Assembly (NCBI RefSeq): GCF_001515305.1
Contig: NZ_LNQV01000016.1
Coordinates: 27,179 to 91,178 of the forward strand
DNA from: Aquitalea pelogenes
GTDB taxonomy: Bacteria; Pseudomonadota; Gammaproteobacteria; Burkholderiales; Chromobacteriaceae
Direction of reading: 5' to 3'
DNA: 64,000 nt
Under the pieces are notes generated by a model, which did no database searches, was not told where the DNA came from, and was given only the letters and a program-made list of their open reading frames with translations. Made by a program: the position numbers and the translations under genes. This document shows, piece by piece, positions 39,110 to 47,664 of this stretch; the first letter of the stretch is position 1, and the number at the start of each line of letters is the position of its first letter.

Positions 39110-40216
39110 TCATTCAGCCAGTTCGACAGGATCGAGCGCTCTTACGTGTTCTACATTCCAGCCCAGGGAAATCACGTCGCCCACGGACAGTTTCGGGTCC
39201 AGGGTGGCGATGGGCTGTTTGACGATGAAACTGGAATTGCCACAGGCTTCCAGGCGGATACGCACATGGTCACCCAGGTAAATGAATTCGCGGATACGGC
39301 CGGAGAAGCGGTTTTGCTCCTGCTGCACATTCAGGTTGATGCGCTCCGGACGGATGGACAGCGATACCGGCGCGCCAGGGGCAGCATCGTGAATGGCCAT
39401 GGCTTCTACGCGCTCGCCGTTTTCCAGGCCCACTGTACAGCGTTCGCCTTCGCGGCTGATCAGCTTGCCGTGCAGGCGGTTGTTTTCGCCGATGAAGTTG
39501 GCCACAAAGGTATTGCGCGGGTGTTCGTACAGGTTTTGCGGGCTGTCGATCTGCTGGATTTCACCCTGATGGAACACGGCCACGCGGTCGGACATGGTCA
39601 GTGCTTCGCTCTGGTCGTGGGTCACGTATACCACGGTCACGCCCAGACGTTCGTGCAGGTGCTTGATTTCCATCTGCATGTGTTCGCGCAGCTGCTTGTC
39701 CAGTGCGCCCAGCGGTTCGTCCATCAGCACCAGTTGCGGTTCGAATACCAAGGCGCGGGCCAGGGCCACACGCTGTTGCTGGCCACCGGACATCTGGCCG
39801 GGGTAGCGGTTGGCAAACTTGTCCAGCTGCACCATGGACAGCGCGCGCTTCACGCGCTCGGTGACGTCGGTCTTGTCCATGCCGCGAACCTTGAGCGGGA
39901 AGGCCAGGTTTTCGGCCACGGTCATGTGCGGGAACAGTGCGTAGTTCTGGAACACCATGCCGATGTCGCGCTTGTGCGGCGGCACGCGGTTGAGCGAGCG
40001 ATCACCCAGCATGATTTCACCGGCGGTGGGGGTCTCGAAACCGGCCAGCATCATCAGGCTGGTGGTCTTGCCGGAGCCGGACGGTCCCAACAGGGTAAGG
40101 AATTCGCCTTTGCGAATGTCCAGGTTCAGATCCTTGACGATCAGGGTCTCGCCGTCGTAGCTCTTTTGTACGTTCTTGAAGCGGACCAGGATGTCGCTTG
40201 CACTCGTTTCAGCCAT
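39110..40216 (-). CDS. potA: Polyamine ABC transporter ATP-binding protein (PotA/PotG type)
   Basis: 368 residues. Walker [16 protein letters not shown]-loop [19 protein letters not shown] signature [15 protein letters not shown], Walker [13 protein letters not shown] and the switch His in [11 protein letters not shown] are all present, followed by a TOBE domain. The ATG at 40216 with an AGGAG site is preferred over a GTG two codons earlier. The first gene of the transporter operon, starting about 160 bases downstream of the hybrid kinase gene on the same strand. Confidence 0.93.
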   Translation of the reverse strand: MAETSASDILVRFKNVQKSYDGETLIVKDLNLDIRKGEFLTLLGPSGSGKTTSLMMLAGFETPTAGEIMLGDRSLNRVPPHKRDIGMVFQNYALFPHMTVAENLAFPLKVRGMDKTDVTERVKRALSMVQLDKFANRYPGQMSGGQQQRVALARALVFEPQLVLMDEPLGALDKQLREHMQMEIKHLHERLGVTVVYVTHDQSEALTMSDRVAVFHQGEIQQIDSPQNLYEHPRNTFVANFIGENNRLHGKLISREGERCTVGLENGERVEAMAIHDAAPGAPVSLSIRPERINLNVQQEQNRFSGRIREFIYLGDHVRIRLEACGNSSFIVKQPIATLDPKLSVGDVISLGWNVEHVRALDPVELAE

Positions 40217-40373
40217 GACCACTCCTGTTGTTTAAATGGTGATGACTGAATTGTAAAAACCGGATGACAGCAGGGATATCGGCCAGCGGCGGATTTTGCT
40301 GTCAGGATATTTGCTGACAGCGTGTAGGGCGATTCCTACAAGACGTCAGCATTGACTCTGCTGCATTGCGGCA

Positions 40374-42131
40374 TCAGACGGCACTCAACAACTGTTGCAG
40401 GCTGCCATACAAGGCCGCGGCATCCACCGGCTTGTGCAGCAGTACTGCGCCGCTGGATTGCGCCTCGCGCAGGCGGTTGGGCGCGGTGTCGCCGGTCATG
40501 ATGATGGAGGGCAGGGTGCGGCCCAGCTGCTGGTAAATCTGCTTGAGCACCTGCTGGCCGGTCTGGTTGCCGCGCAGGCGGTAGTCGGCAATCACCACTT
40601 GCGGCTGGAAGCTGTCCAGGCAATCCAGCGCCTCGTCAGCGCCTTCCACCGTAAGAATGCGACAGCCCCAGCAACCCAGCAGCGCTTCCATGGCCGAGCG
40701 AACGGCGTAGTCGTCATCAATCACCAGAATCGGCACTGCTTGCAAGGGCAGCTGGCGCGGTGCGCTGCTGACGGCTTCCTCCATGGTGGCCGGGCCCGTC
40801 AGCCGCGGCATGGTCAGGCGGAACACCGAACCGCGGCCCGGGCGGGATTGCAAGCCGACGGTCAGCCCCATGGTGTGGGCCAGGCCGCGCACGATGGCCA
40901 GCCCCAGGCCCAGGCCCTTGCGCCGGTCACGTTCCGGGTTGCCCAGCTGGTGGAATTCGCGGAATACCTCTTGTTGCTGGGCAGCAGGAATGCCGATGCC
41001 GGTATCCCAAACCTCGATCAGCAAATGCTCGCCACGCTGGCGACAGCCAATCAAAATGCCGCCGCTCTGGGTGTAGTTGATGGCATTGCTGATCAGGTTG
41101 CGCAGGATCAGCTCCAGCAGGCTGGGGTCGGTATACACCTGTACCGCACTTTCCCTTACCCGGAACACCAGGTTCTTGCCATTGGCCAGCGGTGCGAATT
41201 CGCATTCCAGCTTGTACAGCACACTTTGCAAGGCCAGCTGGCGTGGCCGGGCTTCGATGACACCGGCTTCCAGCTTGGAGAAGTCCAGCAGGGTGTCCAG
41301 CATTTCGCAGGCGGCGGAGGCCGAGGCCTCGATATGCTCCAGCAGCTCGTCCTGTCTGGCATCCAGTGCCGTGGTTTTCAGCGTGGCCAGAAACAGGCCC
41401 AGTGCGTGCATGGGCTGGCGCAGGTCGTGGCTGGCCGAGGCCAGGAATACCAGCTTGGCGCGATTGGCTTCTTCCGCCTCGTGCAAGGCCTGCGCGGCGC
41501 GGCCGGTTTGCTCGCGCAACTGGTCCACCAGTTCGCGGTTTTCAAAGCGCAACTCGATGGAGCGGCGCGCCACGCGGGCGTAGTTCAGCGCAAAAACCAG
41601 CAACACCACCAGAAACAGCGGCACGCCCAGAAACATGGGCAGGTAGGCGAGGTTGCCAGTGGCCAGAAACACCCCCCATACCGGCAGGATGGACGGAATG
41701 AAAAAACTGACCGCCACCGGCAGACAAGGCGAAAAAATGGCCAGCGCTGCCGCGCTCATGCCGGCAATCATCGACAACAGGCTGATGGCGGTGGGCGGGA
41801 AGTTGAGGTCCATGTACAGGCCGCCGGCGATGCCCCACAGGCTGCCTAGTACCACCAGCAGCATGGTCATGGCGCGGGCATAGCGCGGTGCATTGGCTTC
41901 GGACAGACGGTCCGGCAGGTAAAAGCGGCCAAAGTGTCCGGCAGCACAGCCGGCCCCCATCAGCGCCGACCAGGCCAGGATGCCCGGATTGCCGGTGCTG
42001 ATGAGCACCCCCAGGGCCATCAGCAAGGACGCGAGGAAACAGCCCAGCATGGCAATGCCGAAGCTGTGGTCGATCAGCTCCATTTGCGCTGCCAGCAGGC
42101 GCGGCGGGTCGAAGCGTGGCAGCCAGCGCAT
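40374..42131 (-). CDS. Hybrid sensor histidine kinase/response regulator (1)
   Basis: 585 residues. About six N-terminal membrane helices (25-185) act as the sensor; there is no sizeable periplasmic domain. A coiled linker leads to the H-box ASASHDLRQPMHAL (His235), then N-box NLISNAINY and G-boxes DTGIGI and GLGLGLAIVRGLA. A C-terminal receiver has the acceptor Asp in IADYRLRG. Its ATG overlaps the upstream regulator stop (TGATG). It closely resembles the kinase at 42881-44674, so the two probably arose by duplication. Confidence 0.9.
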   Translation of the reverse strand: MRWLPRFDPPRLLAAQMELIDHSFGIAMLGCFLASLLMALGVLISTGNPGILAWSALMGAGCAAGHFGRFYLPDRLSEANAPRYARAMTMLLVVLGSLWGIAGGLYMDLNFPPTAISLLSMIAGMSAAALAIFSPCLPVAVSFFIPSILPVWGVFLATGNLAYLPMFLGVPLFLVVLLVFALNYARVARRSIELRFENRELVDQLREQTGRAAQALHEAEEANRAKLVFLASASHDLRQPMHALGLFLATLKTTALDARQDELLEHIEASASAACEMLDTLLDFSKLEAGVIEARPRQLALQSVLYKLECEFAPLANGKNLVFRVRESAVQVYTDPSLLELILRNLISNAINYTQSGGILIGCRQRGEHLLIEVWDTGIGIPAAQQQEVFREFHQLGNPERDRRKGLGLGLAIVRGLAHTMGLTVGLQSRPGRGSVFRLTMPRLTGPATMEEAVSSAPRQLPLQAVPILVIDDDYAVRSAMEALLGCWGCRILTVEGADEALDCLDSFQPQVVIADYRLRGNQTGQQVLKQIYQQLGRTLPSIIMTGDTAPNRLREAQSSGAVLLHKPVDAAALYGSLQQLLSAV

Positions 42132-42736
42132 CAGCGCATTACCTGTACCAGGCCACGACGCTGGGCTTCCAGCACCGCCTCGGTTCGGCTGTACACGCCG
42201 AATTGTTCCAGGATGGCGGCCACATGCACGCGCACGGTGTTTTCCGACAGGCCCAGGCTATTGGCAATGGCCTTGTTGGACCTGCCCAGACACAGCTCGC
42301 TGAGCACCTCCAGCTGGCGCGGCGTCAGTTGCGAGCCGCGGCCTGCCGTCTTGGCCGGAGCCGCATCGGACAGTGCCTCACCGCGCAGGCAGCGCTCCAG
42401 CGCCTGGTCAATCTGCTCGACGCTGGCGGACTTGGTCAGCACCCCGGCAATGTCCGGCGTGGTGCTGGCCAGCTCCGGGCTGGCTGACAGGATGATGATG
42501 CGGGATGACTGAAAATGACGGCGCAGCACGGCAATGCCATCCAGCCCGTTCAGGCCCGGCAGTTGTATGTCCAGCAGGATGATGTCCACCGGCGTGCTGC
42601 CAAACTGGTGGATGGCATCCATCACGGTGCCGGCCTCGAGAATGTCGGCAACCTTGTCGTTGTTTTCCAGTACCAGGCGCAAGCCGGTACGGAACAGGGC
42701 GTGGTCGTCGATAAGGAGCAGTCTGGCACTAAGCAT
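42131..42736 (-). CDS. LuxR/NarL-family response regulator
   Basis: 201 residues. Receiver domain with LLIDDHALFR and acceptor Asp in IILLDIQLPGLNG (about residue 55), then a helix-turn-helix with LTPRQLEVLSELCLGRSNKAIANSLGLSENTVRVH, the LuxR recognition region. It lies between two similar hybrid kinases and is translationally coupled to the downstream one. Targets are unknown; the neighbouring polyamine operon is only a positional suggestion. Confidence 0.92.
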   Translation of the reverse strand: MLSARLLLIDDHALFRTGLRLVLENNDKVADILEAGTVMDAIHQFGSTPVDIILLDIQLPGLNGLDGIAVLRRHFQSSRIIILSASPELASTTPDIAGVLTKSASVEQIDQALERCLRGEALSDAAPAKTAGRGSQLTPRQLEVLSELCLGRSNKAIANSLGLSENTVRVHVAAILEQFGVYSRTEAVLEAQRRGLVQVMR

Positions 42737-42880
42737 GGTTCATGTGTCGTCTGGTGAGGGGTAAGCACTGGCCATGCAGGCTGAACGGCTGGCACAGCCT
42801 TGCATGGCCGGTCATGTCAAGCGGATGAAATTTCCCGGAGAGGCAAATATGTGCTTTTTTCAGAAAAAAGCAAAGCCTTT

Positions 42881-44674
42881 CTACTGTATTCCGCCTGGCG
42901 ACGTGCAGGGCTGCTGGCTGAGCAGCTGGTTCAGGCTGTCGTACAGCAGTGCCGGTGCAACCGGCTTGTGCAACAAGGGCAGGCCGCTGTCACTGGCTTC
43001 GCGCAACCGCGCCGGGGCGGTGTCGCCGGTCAGCAGCAGGGCGGGGATGTCGCGTCCAACTGCCTTGCGGATGGCACGGATGGCATCGGTGCCGCTTTTC
43101 TTTTCGCGCAGCCGGTAGTCGCTGATCAGCAAGGCAGGCGTCTGTTGCGCCAGCAAGGGCAGGGCGGTTTCCAGCGACTCTGCCGCCATGCACTGGCAAC
43201 CCCAGCTTTGCAACAGCATCACCATGCTGCTGCGCACGATGTCATCGTCCTCAATCAGCAATACGGCGGCCCTGGGCAGGGGCTGGCTGATGCTGACTGG
43301 CGGCGGGGGTTCTGCGGGTAGCGGGTTGGTCACTGCAATGCGTGGCAGGGCAAGGCGGAACACGCTGCCGCGGCCCGGCCGCGACGCCACCCGCAAGGGG
43401 TGTTGCAGCAGCTGGGTGAGGCCGCGCACGATGGCCAGCCCAAGGCCCAGGCCTTTCTTGCGGTCGCGTTCCGGATTGCCCAGCTGGTGGAATTCGTCAA
43501 AGATTTCCTGCTGTTGCTGCGGGTCTATGCCGATGCCGCTGTCCCATATCTCCAGCAGCAGCTGGTCGCCACGGCGACGGCAGCCCACCAGAATGCCGCC
43601 TTGCTGGGTGTAACGGATGGCATTGCTGATGAGGTTGCGCAGGATCAGTTCAATCAGTGACGGGTCCGACAGCACCACCTCTGCCGTGTCACGACTGCGG
43701 TAGAACAAGCCCTTGGTGTTGGCCAGCGGTGCCAGCTCCCTTTCCATCTTGTTAAGCAGTGGCTGCAGGGCAAAGGCTTGCAGCTGCGGGGTAATCACCC
43801 CGGCATCCACCCGCGAATAATCCAGCAGGCTGTGCAGCATTTCCGCCGAGGCATTGGTGGCGCTCTGGATATGGCCGATCAGCGACTGCTGGTTCTGGTC
43901 CAGCTTGGTCTTGCCCAGCACTTCCAGAAACAGCCCCTGTGCGTGGATGGGCTGGCGCAGGTCGTGACTGGCGGCAGCCAGGAATTTCGATTTGGCAATA
44001 TTGGCCTGCTCGGCCTCCTGCTGGGCGCGCAGTGCTGCGGCCGAAGCCTGACGCAGCCGGTCCACCAGCTCCAGGTTTTCAAAGCGCAGCTCGATGGCCC
44101 CTTTGGCCGCCTGCGCACTATTGCGTGCCTGCATCAGCAAGGTGGCCAGATACATGATGGCGGCTAGGCCCAGCGCATTGAGCGCCAGTGCATCCGACTG
44201 CAAGGACTTGAGCGCAATCATGCCCAGTTCCAGTGTGATGAAGGCGATGAAGGCAGGCAGCACCGGCGACAGGATGGACATGGAATTACCCGCCACGCCG
44301 GACAGCACGGCAATGGCCAGAATCCAGCTGGGGGGTGACGCCGGGTTCAGCCCCACCCACATCAGGCTGCCCCAGGCCGCGCCGTCGAAGGCGTGCAGTA
44401 CCACCAGACGCCGCCGCAGCTGCGGCAAGTCGGCTGGCCGGATGTCACGGGCCAGCAGGCGGCGGGCATCCATGAAGTCCACCAGCTTGGAGGCAATCAC
44501 CACCACGCACCACAGGGTCAGCCGCAGCGGGTCGGCCTGGTGCTGTAAGGCATAGGCCACCAGCAATACCACCAGAATGCCGGGCAGGACCGAGCTGCCC
44601 AGGTTGTTGAGCAAGAGGCGGATCTGCTCGATGCGGACCTTGTCCTGCCTGCCTTGTTGTTCTGTGTTGATCAT
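42881..44674 (-). CDS. Hybrid sensor histidine kinase/response regulator (2)
   Basis: 597 residues with the same plan as its neighbour: about five to six N-terminal helices, coiled linker (AKGAIELRFENLELVDRLRQ), H-box AAASHDLRQPIHAQ (His237), NLISNAIRYTQQGG, DSGIGIDPQQQQEIFDEFHQLG, and a C-terminal receiver with Asp in LLISDYRLREK. It shares long identical segments with the kinase at 40374-42131 in the catalytic core but little in the membrane part, suggesting different signals. It starts about 250 bases from the divergent nrdD. Confidence 0.9.
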   Translation of the reverse strand: MINTEQQGRQDKVRIEQIRLLLNNLGSSVLPGILVVLLVAYALQHQADPLRLTLWCVVVIASKLVDFMDARRLLARDIRPADLPQLRRRLVVLHAFDGAAWGSLMWVGLNPASPPSWILAIAVLSGVAGNSMSILSPVLPAFIAFITLELGMIALKSLQSDALALNALGLAAIMYLATLLMQARNSAQAAKGAIELRFENLELVDRLRQASAAALRAQQEAEQANIAKSKFLAAASHDLRQPIHAQGLFLEVLGKTKLDQNQQSLIGHIQSATNASAEMLHSLLDYSRVDAGVITPQLQAFALQPLLNKMERELAPLANTKGLFYRSRDTAEVVLSDPSLIELILRNLISNAIRYTQQGGILVGCRRRGDQLLLEIWDSGIGIDPQQQQEIFDEFHQLGNPERDRKKGLGLGLAIVRGLTQLLQHPLRVASRPGRGSVFRLALPRIAVTNPLPAEPPPPVSISQPLPRAAVLLIEDDDIVRSSMVMLLQSWGCQCMAAESLETALPLLAQQTPALLISDYRLREKKSGTDAIRAIRKAVGRDIPALLLTGDTAPARLREASDSGLPLLHKPVAPALLYDSLNQLLSQQPCTSPGGIQ

Positions 44675-44835
44675 GAGCGGAAGAGGGTGAACCGTTGGTT
44701 TCCGGGAGCAGGCACGCAGGGCGCTGCCTGGCTGTGCTTGCAGGCCATTATAGGGCCCAGCCCTATTCAGACTGCCAGTTTACTGATGACGATTATGCCA
44801 ACATGCCTGCCACGGCGGCTGGCAGGGCACCACGC

Positions 44836-44849
44836 TTGATGCGGATCAA
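44836..44849 (+). promoter_or_regulatory. FNR/Anr-type binding site upstream of nrdD
   Basis: TTGAT-GCGG-ATCAA is a perfect match to the FNR consensus, centred 84 bases before the nrdD start. It fits anaerobic activation of the class III ribonucleotide reductase. Confidence 0.75.
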
Positions 44850-44881
44850 GTGTTTGGTCTTGTGTCCGGCATAGCCATAAA

Positions 44882-44927
44882 AATCTATATATAGTGTTTT
44901 GAAAATTTTAATCACTATATATTGTTA
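44882..44927 (+). promoter_or_regulatory. Paired NrdR boxes at the nrdD promoter
   Basis: Two 16-mers, AATCTATATATAGTGT (44882) and TCACTATATATTGTTA (44912), fit the NrdR-box consensus acaCwAtATaTwGtgt. Their starts are 30 bases apart, close to three helical turns, which is the usual tandem spacing. The second box overlaps the A of the nrdD start codon. Confidence 0.75.
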
Positions 44928-46645
44928 TGAAAAATACCGTGCTGCTGAATCCGCTTGCCACGCTGGACGAATACCTCAGCCGCGCCGACTGGCGCGTTTC
45001 TGCCAATGCCAATCAGGGCTACAGCCTGGGCGGCATGATACTCAATGCCGCGGGCAAGCTCACCGCCAACTACTGGCTGGACGGCATTTATCCGCCGGAG
45101 GTGGCGCAGGCCCATCGCGAGGCAGACTTCCACCTGCATGATCTGGACGTGCTGGCAGGCTATTGTGCGGGCTGGTCGCTGCGTCAGCTGCTGCATGAGG
45201 GCTTCAATGGTGTGCCGGGCCGGGTGGAATCGGCCCCACCGCGTCACCTGAGCGCGGCGCTGGGGCAGATGGTGAATTTTCTGGGCACCCTGCAAAACGA
45301 ATGGGCGGGCGCGCAGGCGTTTTCCAGCGTGGATACCTACCTGGCACCATTCCTCAAGCGCGACGGGCTGGACGATGCCGCGCTGGAGCAGGCCATGCAG
45401 GAATTTGTGTACAACCTGAATGTGCCTTCGCGCTGGGGCACGCAAACCCCGTTCACCAACCTGACCTTCGACTGGACCTGCCCGGCGGATCTGGCCGGTC
45501 AGATTCCCATCATTGCCGGCGAGGAAATGCCGTTCTGCTACGGCGACTGCCAGCCGGAAATGGACCGTATCAACCGCGCCTTCCTGCGGGTGATGGGCGC
45601 GGGCGATGCCCATGGCCGGGCGTTCACCTTTCCCATTCCCACCTACAACATCACGCCGGATTTCGACTGGGACAGCGCCAACGCCGATTTGCTGTTCGAC
45701 CTGACCGCCCGCTACGGCCTGCCGTATTTCCAGAACTTCCTTAATTCCGATCTTGAACCGCAAATGGTGCGTTCCATGTGCTGCCGCCTGCAACTGGACC
45801 TGCGCGAGCTGCTCAAGCGCGGCAACGGCCTGTTTGGCAGTGCCGAGCAAACCGGCTCGCTGGGCGTGGTCACCCTCAACTGCGCGCGACTGGGCTACCG
45901 CTTCCGTAGTGACTGGGACGGCCTGCTGGCCGAAACCGACCGCCTGCTGGCGCTGGCCTGCACCAGCCTGGAAATCAAGCGCGCACGGGTGCAAGGCTGG
46001 ATGGACGACGGCCTGTATCCTTACACCAAGCGTTATCTGGGTACGCTGCGCAATCACTTCTCCACCGTGGGGGTGAATGGCATCAACGAGCTGATCCGCA
46101 ATTACAGCAACGATGCCGACGACATCACCACCGCCCACGGCCAGCAACTGGCGCTGCAACTGCTGGATCACATCCGTGCCCGCATGGTGCAGATGCAGGA
46201 AGACACCGGCCATCTGTACAACCTGGAAGCCACTCCGGCGGAAGGCACCACCTACCGCTTTGCCCGCGAAGACCGCAAGCGCTACCCCGACATCCTGCAA
46301 GCCGGGCCAATCGACAAGCCTTATTACACCAACTCCAGCCAGCTGCCGGTGGGGCATACCGACGACCCCTTTGTCGCCCTGCAACATCAGGAGCCGCTGC
46401 AAGCGCGCTACACCGGCGGTACCGTGCTGCACCTGTACATGACCGAGGCGGTCAGCTCGGCCACGGCCTGCAAGCAGCTGGTGCACCGTTCGCTGCAACG
46501 CTTCCGCCTGCCTTACATCACGGTGACGCCCACCTTCTCGGTCTGCCCGCAGCACGGCTATCTGAGTGGTCATCATGAATTCTGCCCCAAGTGCGACGCC
46601 GAACTGCTGGCCCGTACCACGGCAGCCACCGCACCTTGCTGCTGA
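44927..46645 (+). CDS. nrdD: Anaerobic (class III) ribonucleoside-triphosphate reductase, catalytic subunit lacking ATP-cone and glycyl-radical tail
   Basis: 572 residues covering the ten-stranded barrel of NrdD: HLHDLDVLAGYCAGWSL carries the first active-site Cys, EPQMVRSMCCRLQLDL the thiyl Cys region, and the C-terminal zinc knuckle is C-x2-H...C-x2-C (CPQHGYLSGHHEFCPKC). There is no N-terminal ATP-cone: the barrel begins almost at residue 1, right at the promoter. It also stops after the zinc site, before the usual RVxGY glycyl-radical motif, which is on the next small gene. Makes deoxynucleotides without oxygen. FNR-like and NrdR-like sites lie upstream. Confidence 0.9.
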   Translation: MKNTVLLNPLATLDEYLSRADWRVSANANQGYSLGGMILNAAGKLTANYWLDGIYPPEVAQAHREADFHLHDLDVLAGYCAGWSLRQLLHEGFNGVPGRVESAPPRHLSAALGQMVNFLGTLQNEWAGAQAFSSVDTYLAPFLKRDGLDDAALEQAMQEFVYNLNVPSRWGTQTPFTNLTFDWTCPADLAGQIPIIAGEEMPFCYGDCQPEMDRINRAFLRVMGAGDAHGRAFTFPIPTYNITPDFDWDSANADLLFDLTARYGLPYFQNFLNSDLEPQMVRSMCCRLQLDLRELLKRGNGLFGSAEQTGSLGVVTLNCARLGYRFRSDWDGLLAETDRLLALACTSLEIKRARVQGWMDDGLYPYTKRYLGTLRNHFSTVGVNGINELIRNYSNDADDITTAHGQQLALQLLDHIRARMVQMQEDTGHLYNLEATPAEGTTYRFAREDRKRYPDILQAGPIDKPYYTNSSQLPVGHTDDPFVALQHQEPLQARYTGGTVLHLYMTEAVSSATACKQLVHRSLQRFRLPYITVTPTFSVCPQHGYLSGHHEFCPKCDAELLARTTAATAPCC

Positions 46646-46658
46646 AATGCTTGTCGAG

Positions 46659-46723
46659 GCTGACAAAAGCCTGTCGCAGCCTTGGGCCAGCTGGCCTCAG
46701 GTCCGCTACGCCATTTTGTTAGC
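46659..46723. repeat. Short inverted-repeat element, copy A
   Basis: GCTGACAAAA at the left end and TTTTGTTAGC at the right end form 10-base imperfect terminal inverted repeats (65 bases overall). It lies 13 bases past nrdD. A related sequence, including CGCTACGCyATTTTGTTAGCyGC, occurs after the malic enzyme gene at 55215-55383. Confidence 0.6.
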
Positions 46724-46757
46724 CGCGCATAAACCCCAACCCTCACAGGAGAGCAAT

Positions 46758-46934
46758 ATGTCCCATCAAACCGACATCAAACAGGCAGAACAGCTGGACC
46801 CGTCCCTGCGCACCCGCTGCGAAGTATGGACCCGCGTCATGGGTTACTTCCGCCCGGTATCCGCCTTCAATACCGGCAAGCAGGGCGAATTTGCCGAGCG
46901 CGTGCATTTTGATGAACAGCACCTGCACCACTGA
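46758..46934 (+). CDS. Stand-alone glycyl-radical peptide of class III ribonucleotide reductase
   Basis: A 58-residue protein with the C-terminal NrdD signature RCEVWTRVMGYFRPVSAFN (Gly29 in RVMGY is the expected radical site) and TGKQGEFAER. It has its own AGGAG site and ATG and begins 112 bases after the nrdD stop, so the split is not a simple one-base frameshift. nrdG begins inside its last codons. I infer that it docks onto the NrdD barrel to supply the radical, as GrcA/YfiD does for pyruvate formate-lyase; that function is not shown by sequence alone. Confidence 0.85.
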   Translation: MSHQTDIKQAEQLDPSLRTRCEVWTRVMGYFRPVSAFNTGKQGEFAERVHFDEQHLHH

Positions 46935-47626
46935 ATCCAGCCTGGCGCTGGCCGGTGTCGCCCCGTTTTCCAGCTGTGACTGGCCGGGGCGGCTGGTGGC
47001 CACCGTGTTTGTCGCCGGCTGCCCTGGCGCTGCGGCTATTGCCACAACCCCGGCCTGCAAGCCCGCAGTGCCGGGCAACTGGCCTGGCCAGAAGTGCGCA
47101 GCATGCTGGCGGCGCGGGTCGGCTTTCTGGACGGTGTGGTGTTTTCCGGTGGCGAACCCACCCTGGCCCCGCAACTGGCGGACTGGATACAGGACGCCGC
47201 CAGTTGGGCCTGGCCATCGGCCTGCACACGGCGGGCATCTACCCGCATCGGCTGGCCGCCCTCAAAGGCCTGGTGGACTGGATTGGCCTCGACATCAAGG
47301 CCGCGCCGGGCGGGGTGGATGCCGTCACCGGCGTGCCCGGCAGCGAAAGCCGCATGTGGCAGGCACTGGATGTTGCGCTGGACATGGTTGCGGACGGTGG
47401 AGCCACGCTGGAATGCCGCACCACGCTGGACCCGCGCGTGATGACGGCAGACAGCCTGCACCGGCTGGCGGCAACGTTGCAGGCCAGGGGCGTCACCCAT
47501 GCCGCCTTGCAACAGGGGCGGGATGCCAAAGGCCAGCCATTGTTCGACGCCACACAATGGCCGGGTCAGGCGGTACTGGACGACTGGCAGCGGCGCTTTT
47601 GCCAGTTCAGCTGGCGTCACGCCTAG
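46912..47626 (+). CDS. nrdG: Anaerobic ribonucleotide reductase-activating protein (radical SAM), frameshifted near 47022-47025 and 47199-47202
   Basis: A radical-SAM activase that installs the glycyl radical. Three frames must be joined: MNSTCTTESSLALAGVAPFS...FVAGCP, then WRCGYCHNPGLQARS...FSGGEPTLAPQL, then GLAIGLHTAGIYPHRL...LDIKAAPG to the end. Single missing C residues at about 47022-47025 and 47199-47202 explain both breaks. The repaired protein is 238 residues with cluster motif C-x3-C-x2-C (CPWRCGYC). Two independent breaks in one gene next to an otherwise intact locus point to sequencing error. Confidence 0.85.
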
Positions 47627-47664
47627 CATTAACGCACTTGGCGTCTGCGCGCTCGCGCCAGACT

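Noticed and set aside
38042..40249. 735-codon plus-strand frame opposite potD and potA
   Set aside because: Antisense shadow of two clear transporter genes; composition and lack of motifs argue against a gene.
44675..44835. Possible tRNA or small RNA between the hybrid kinase and nrdD
   Set aside because: No cloverleaf or terminator-like structure could be found; only regulatory sites further right are convincing.
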